Source: a virus
Direction: 5' to 3' (one strand)
Virus record (IMG/VR): IMGVR_UViG_3300007541_006778
Span: 1 to 22,157 of that record
Length of the DNA: 22,157 bases
Part shown: in pieces, positions 18,446 through 22,157 of the stretch
How positions within the stretch are numbered: the first letter of the stretch is position 1
How the letters are laid out: the number at the start of each line of letters is the position of its first letter
Position numbers and translations under genes: made by a program
The notes under the pieces: model-generated
Database searches by the model: none
Told to the model about the DNA's origin: nothing
Seen by the model: the letters and a program-made list of their open reading frames with translations, nothing else

Positions 18446-21217
18446 ATGAACTTCATTTGCTCCATCAACAAAAAAGTCGTCAATTTCTTAAATGAGACTA
18501 CAGGAAAGATTGGACCAGGAGGGAATTTTCAGGCATTTAATGAGAATTGGAAGTCTGCGCGTCTTACTACGACGCAAATAGCAGAGGAAGTAGCAAAGAG
18601 GCACGGTTTATGTGCCTGGCATCTTGTAGAAGGTAAAAGACAGAAGAATAATACAGGATTAATACAAGCGGGCTTGATAATCATAGACATTGATAACCAA
18701 GCGGACGGTAAGGATGAGAATGGCAACAAAATACAAAAGCAAGAACTTACAGCAGATGAAGCTTTCGAACTAGAGATCTGCAAAAAATACCTTTCTCTTG
18801 CATATGACTCTCCATCCACGACGCCAACGTGGCCTAGGTTTAGGCTTGTTTTCTGTTTAGAAAAACCCATCCTTGATCCAGGGTTTTACCAGTGGTTCAC
18901 TAGAGAGATTTGCAGAAGTATCCCAGGCTCAGACATACGAGCAACCCAGTGCCCAAATCTTTTTTACGGATCAAAAAATGAAGAAGGTATTTTAAAGATT
19001 ACAGATAAGTTTATACCTGCACACAAAATAGATGAAGCATATGCTCACTACATAACACTGCCTCAATCCATCGAGAGCGAAAGTCAAGACGGAGAAGAGA
19101 TATTAAAGAAAGTAGAAACGAAGGCTGACGGTTTAGTTTTCCTCAAACTTGTATCTCAGAAAGTACGTGGCGTTCTAGCGGGGGATGAGGTAGATGATCG
19201 CAGCTCGACCATGGCTGCTGTTCTTAAAGAATTGATTGGTTGGAGCAACTGGCTACAGGAACGTGGAATAAGCACAGACGTGTCCCCCTTGACAGTGGCA
19301 CATAATGCGTTCTATGCTATTTACGACTACCCCCCAGACCTCGATGGTAAATTTTCCCGGATCTTAGGCTCGATCCAAACTCCTCAAGAGCTGCAGCCTG
19401 CAGTAGCCCTAGCTTCTGAACACGGCGAGGTAGCCGTCTGGAAGAAAGTCAAAGCTCAAAACAAAGAGCTTTTCGAACAAAAAGCAACCGAGGAAGAGAA
19501 AAAAATCCTCGGTGCAGCAAGAGCAAAACCAGCCAACTCGGTTCTAACTCTTGAAGATTTTAATCTTGACATCCCTAGTCAAGAGATCACATCAACAACA
19601 TCAACATCAACATCAACAAATCAAATGACTACACCGCAATCTCCCACGCAGTTAATCAACCTTCAGCGGAACAGCGGACAGAATCGACAGTTCTCAGAGA
19701 ATGATGTAGCAGATATTATTGTAAGCCGCGAAGGAGATAACTTCTTATACGATAGCAATCTAGATCAGTTTTACACCTATGACGAAGATGAGGGTATTTG
19801 GTACCTTCAAGACGAACAGCATATAAAAAAGAGAATCGTTCGAGCTTTAGATAGCTTTGTTAGCGCTGGGGTTCTCCCTCGCTACACCGCATCCACGGTT
19901 AGTAGCGTCTTCGCTATCTTAAAAGCCAAGCTTCTGCGGTCGATTGAAGGTGGAAGGAAAAGTATTTGGGGAGCCGGAAGAAAGTTTATTCCTTTCAAGA
20001 ACGGTGTATTAGATACCGAAACTCTAGATTTTCACGTCGATAACCAGAAAGAGCTTTATCTGCGCAGCCGACTCTCCTATGAATTCGATTCAGAGGCTCG
20101 TTGTCCTGAGTTCCTGAAGTGGATTAACAAAAGCTTAGACACGGGACAATCACTCCTAATTCAAGCCTTTGCTCGAGCAATCCTTACGGGATATACATCC
20201 GGAGAGCGATTCCTCCATTTAGTCGGGCCTGGCGGAACCGGCAAATCGACAATGCAGCAACTGATGATCGCGTTGGCCGGTTACCACGCGACGCACACAA
20301 GTAGCTTAGAGATCATCGAAGAAAACAGGTTTGAGTCATACAACCTAATTGGTAAAAAGCTTCTGCTTCTTACAGACGAATCAAACTATAACAAACGTAT
20401 GGATGTACTCAAGAAAATCACATCCGCCTCAGACACCTTAAGGGCAGAGAGAAAATACGGAAAAGAAATCATTACATTTAAACCAGAGTGTTTGGTGTGT
20501 ATTGCTAGTAACGAACACATCTCATCCAACGACAGCAGCAGCGGTTTAGAGCGCCGTCGTCTGACAATCGTTATGGATAAAGTTGTCCCTCCGAGCGAAA
20601 GAAGAGAGTTAATTAGTGTTTACGAGGATCGTATCGATGGTGTCTTTGCAGATGAAATGAGCGGTATCGTGACTTGGGCCTTAGATCTGGGCTTCGATAA
20701 GATGCGAGATGTACTCGCTAATCCTGTAAAGCACGTACCTTCTATAGCCAAAACGAACATTGAAGCACTTCTGTTCAATAATCAATTCGTTAGCTGGCTG
20801 GCTGAATGTTGCCTCTACGCTCCTAATTCAGCCACAGTGGTTGGCCGTGGCGCTTCGAAGCCCTCTACAGACGAATCAGAGAGAGGACTCTATGTTAAGG
20901 ATGCCTACCAAGAACTTTATGCGAGCTATGCAAACTTCTGCAAAGCCTGTGGTTACAAAGCAGCTGCTAAACCGCGCTTTGTGGAGCGCACGAGAGAAGC
21001 TCTAGTTAACATACTCAAACTGCCAAACTGCGGTAGTATCACTATGAAAGCAGGGATGCCTGCGATCGCGGGTCTACGCCTTAAGGCATTCGATCTACAA
21101 ACAGATAGAGCGTCGTACGGTCCAGACCGCCTGCCAAGCCCTGTGGAATTTGCTCAAAACCCTGATCTAGAGCTCTGGAAAACAGCTTTTGAAAAAAATG
21201 ATGGCCAACAAACTTAA
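18446..21217 (+). CDS. Primase-helicase: AEP-like primase fused to SF3 (D5-type) helicase (923 aa)
   Basis: N-terminal domain (1-200): primase-like, with LIIIDIDNQ (D81, D83), RFRLVFCLEKP (131-141) and ATQCPNLFYGS (166-176), as in archaeo-eukaryotic-type phage primases. A middle helical region leads to a Ser/Thr linker (381-402). Then comes a D5_N-like segment (FKNGVLDTETLDFH; LSYEFD) and an SF3 helicase: Walker A GPGGTGKS (594-601, K600), Walker B LLLLTDES (D644, E645), motif C CLVCIASNEH (N689) and arginine finger region LERRR (701-705). The protein would prime and unwind DNA at the phage origin, working with the polymerase and SSB encoded here. The gene end overlaps the next start by 20 bases. 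Confidence 0.92.
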   Translation: MNFICSINKKVVNFLNETTGKIGPGGNFQAFNENWKSARLTTTQIAEEVAKRHGLCAWHLVEGKRQKNNTGLIQAGLIIIDIDNQADGKDENGNKIQKQELTADEAFELEICKKYLSLAYDSPSTTPTWPRFRLVFCLEKPILDPGFYQWFTREICRSIPGSDIRATQCPNLFYGSKNEEGILKITDKFIPAHKIDEAYAHYITLPQSIESESQDGEEILKKVETKADGLVFLKLVSQKVRGVLAGDEVDDRSSTMAAVLKELIGWSNWLQERGISTDVSPLTVAHNAFYAIYDYPPDLDGKFSRILGSIQTPQELQPAVALASEHGEVAVWKKVKAQNKELFEQKATEEEKKILGAARAKPANSVLTLEDFNLDIPSQEITSTTSTSTSTNQMTTPQSPTQLINLQRNSGQNRQFSENDVADIIVSREGDNFLYDSNLDQFYTYDEDEGIWYLQDEQHIKKRIVRALDSFVSAGVLPRYTASTVSSVFAILKAKLLRSIEGGRKSIWGAGRKFIPFKNGVLDTETLDFHVDNQKELYLRSRLSYEFDSEARCPEFLKWINKSLDTGQSLLIQAFARAILTGYTSGERFLHLVGPGGTGKSTMQQLMIALAGYHATHTSSLEIIEENRFESYNLIGKKLLLLTDESNYNKRMDVLKKITSASDTLRAERKYGKEIITFKPECLVCIASNEHISSNDSSSGLERRRLTIVMDKVVPPSERRELISVYEDRIDGVFADEMSGIVTWALDLGFDKMRDVLANPVKHVPSIAKTNIEALLFNNQFVSWLAECCLYAPNSATVVGRGASKPSTDESERGLYVKDAYQELYASYANFCKACGYKAAAKPRFVERTREALVNILKLPNCGSITMKAGMPAIAGLRLKAFDLQTDRASYGPDRLPSPVEFAQNPDLELWKTAFEKNDGQQT
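19591..19617 (+). repeat. Hexanucleotide microsatellite (ATCAAC) in the primase-helicase linker
   Basis: ATCAAC at 19591-19596, a 3-base interruption, then three perfect tandem copies at 19600-19617. It encodes the repeated Thr-Ser linker (TSTTSTSTST region) between the primase and helicase domains. Gain or loss of a unit stays in frame and would change linker length by two residues. Confidence 0.85.
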
Positions 21218-21776
21218 AGCAATTCCACTCGCAATTATCTGCGGTACTGGAATCAGCATTGCGACCCTCGTAATGGCTCCCCAGTACGTTGGGGCGCCTC
21301 TAGCCTTCACGGCTGGTGTATTCGGAGGCGCTGCCACAGTCGCTGAACGTAGGCTTAGGGTTCAGGTAACTCAGGAACAACAGGCACGAGTCACGGCTGT
21401 CTTCAGTGTCCTCTACGAAAAAAACAGGGGCATCATCGACCCTGCAGAGTTATCTTTCCTAGCCAATATCCCTGGAGATAGAGCGTACGCTTTTCTACTT
21501 GCCCTGGCCGAGCAAACCAACGGACAAAGAATCGACACGAAAACAGGTCTGGGATCAGGCTCTGTCTTTAGCTTCGCCCACAGTGCAAATGCTTTAGAGC
21601 AGCTAACGAAGAATGCTACGAACTGGGCTCAAGCACAGACGAAGCAACTTGAACAACAGTTAGAAGCACAACAACAGATAATCTCCTTAATGCAGCTCAA
21701 AGAGCAGCAACAAACAATAAAAGCCGCTCAGTTTACACAGGAGGTACAGGAAGACCCGTGGAAGAATCAGCGATGA
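21198..21776 (+). CDS. Membrane-anchored coiled-coil protein with possible winged-helix middle (192 aa)
   Basis: ATG 21198 (or 21201) is preferred to an upstream TTG; it lies inside the primase-helicase 3' end. Two hydrophobic segments follow (about 10-29, IPLAIICGTGISIATLVMAP; 34-50, APLAFTAGVFGGAATV), so the N-terminus should sit in the membrane as a hairpin. Residues about 60-135 resemble a small winged helix (VTAVFSVLYEKNRG, PAELSFLANIPGDRAYAFLL, a glycine turn, SVFSFAHS). The C-terminal ~50 residues are a Gln-rich coiled coil (KQLEQQLEAQQQIISLMQL). A membrane-tethered DNA-organising protein for phage replication is a reasonable guess from its overlap with the primase gene. No family is recognised. 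Confidence 0.65.
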   Translation: MMANKLKAIPLAIICGTGISIATLVMAPQYVGAPLAFTAGVFGGAATVAERRLRVQVTQEQQARVTAVFSVLYEKNRGIIDPAELSFLANIPGDRAYAFLLALAEQTNGQRIDTKTGLGSGSVFSFAHSANALEQLTKNATNWAQAQTKQLEQQLEAQQQIISLMQLKEQQQTIKAAQFTQEVQEDPWKNQR

Positions 21777-22033
21777 CTGAGTTTTCACCTGCTGCCCAGG
21801 CTGTACTGACCGCTTTTGGTAAGTACCCGTTACATGGCGATCACATCGCCAACACTTTGATGCACGGCGCTCTCCCTGCCGCAATTAGAGAGATCGCGGC
21901 CAAATACTCCTACGAAGTTCACGGTGAAGGCTGGTACGAGCTGGTGGTGGATGCCGCCGACCTTTATGCGCTTGCTGATGAGTTAGAGGGTGTCAAATAC
22001 GGCACTTATCGCTGTGAGCTGCAAGCTCAGTAG
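21773..22033 (+). CDS. Small conserved-looking hypothetical protein (86 aa)
   Basis: ATG 21773 overlaps the previous stop (ATGA), matching the coupling style of the region; GTG 21758 would add five residues. The product begins MTEFSPAAQAVLTAFG and has a mostly helical N-terminal half (IREIAAKYSYEV at about 44-55) followed by a C-terminal region ending in ADLYALADELEGV and a Tyr/Cys/Gln tail. From memory, small proteins of the MT-E-F-S-P-A-A-Q-A-V-L type are common in cyanobacteria and their phages, without a known function. A convergent gene begins nine bases after its stop. Confidence 0.72.
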   Translation: MTEFSPAAQAVLTAFGKYPLHGDHIANTLMHGALPAAIREIAAKYSYEVHGEGWYELVVDAADLYALADELEGVKYGTYRCELQAQ

Positions 22034-22050
22034 TCACCTTCGCTACTGAG
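22026..22050. terminator. Perfect inverted repeat spanning both convergent stop codons
   Basis: CTCAGTAG (22026-22033) is perfectly inverted as CTACTGAG (22043-22050), with a 9-base loop. Each arm contains the TAG stop of one of the two convergent genes, so the hairpin is symmetric for both transcripts. There is no T-run on either side, so it may work as a weak bidirectional terminator or as a 3'-end stabiliser. Confidence 0.6.
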
Positions 22051-22157
22051 GTAAATAACGAATGAAATCCCAACCAGAGAGGGAGGGATCCTCAGACTCT
22101 TTCACAGCTTTTATCACAACCGGAAGCTCACGGGCCAATCGATAGCCGATTGAGCGA
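22043..22157 (-). CDS. 3' end of a minus-strand gene running out of the window (37 codons visible)
   Basis: On the minus strand a frame open from the window edge ends at TAG (22043-22045). The visible peptide has a well-formed helical part (SIGYRLARELPVVIKAVKE), an acidic-proline turn (SEDPSLSGW) and ends DFIRYLPQ, which reads like a genuine C-terminus. It is convergent with the gene at 21773, nine bases apart, and shares a symmetric hairpin with it. The start lies outside the window. Family unknown. Confidence 0.55.
   Translation of the reverse strand, partial: RSIGYRLARELPVVIKAVKESEDPSLSGWDFIRYLPQ

Noticed and set aside
1-22157. tRNA genes, CRISPR arrays, insertion sequences, attachment sites
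   Set aside because: No TPsiC-like arm with cloverleaf, no regularly spaced repeats, no transposase or integrase and no terminal inverted repeats were seen by eye on either strand.

Overview
The window looks like the early/middle region of a double-stranded DNA cyanophage, or a closely related cyanobacterial mobile element. Three things support this: a phage-type replication set (family A DNA polymerase without a 5'-3' nuclease domain, primase-helicase, single-strand binding protein, PD-(D/E)XK exonuclease, dCTP deaminase); dense gene packing with many 4-base ATGA overlaps and many proteins under 100 residues; and a minus-strand gene whose product aligns without gaps to NblA, the phycobilisome-degradation adaptor of cyanobacteria and some of their phages. 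No terminase, capsid, tail or lysis gene is recognisable, so this is part of a genome. No tRNA, rRNA, CRISPR array or insertion sequence was seen.

Layout. (1) Positions 1-3985: a run of small genes, mostly of unknown function, nearly all on the plus strand and often overlapping by four bases. It includes a tandem paralogous pair, one small membrane or secreted protein, a MarR-like winged-helix protein and a dCTP deaminase, and it is closed by an intrinsic terminator. (2) 3986-4232: regulatory gap with an AT-rich stretch, an 8-bp inverted repeat, a near-consensus sigma70-type promoter and a GNRA-capped hairpin at the predicted transcript 5' end. (3) 4233-9467: a cassette built around a DUF3150-like coiled-coil protein, a MoxR/RavA-type AAA+ ATPase and a VWA (MIDAS) protein, flanked by small unknown genes. 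(4) 9557-10421: a stand-alone gene, probably DNA-binding, with its own strong terminator. (5) 10428-14402: DNA polymerase, two unknown genes and a repeat-containing Ala/Pro/Gly-rich protein, ending in another terminator. (6) 14403-16468: an HNH-like/HTH protein, a two-OB-fold SSB and a partner gene, ending in a terminator. (7) 16470-16706, minus strand: the NblA-like gene, which shares its start-codon bases with a divergent gene resembling a degenerate DNA methyltransferase. (8) 16705-22033: that gene, an acidic protein, the exonuclease, the primase-helicase, a membrane/coiled-coil protein and a small protein. (9) The window ends in a convergent, partial minus-strand gene.

How the genes may work together. 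The dCTP deaminase feeds thymidylate synthesis. The primase-helicase, polymerase, SSB and exonuclease form a phage replication/recombination module. The NblA-like protein would dismantle the host antenna to free amino acids or change light harvesting. The MoxR-VWA-DUF3150 set resembles chaperone-like metal-insertion or remodelling machines; its target cannot be read from the sequence. Starts generally lack Shine-Dalgarno sequences, and seven genes start at CCATG.
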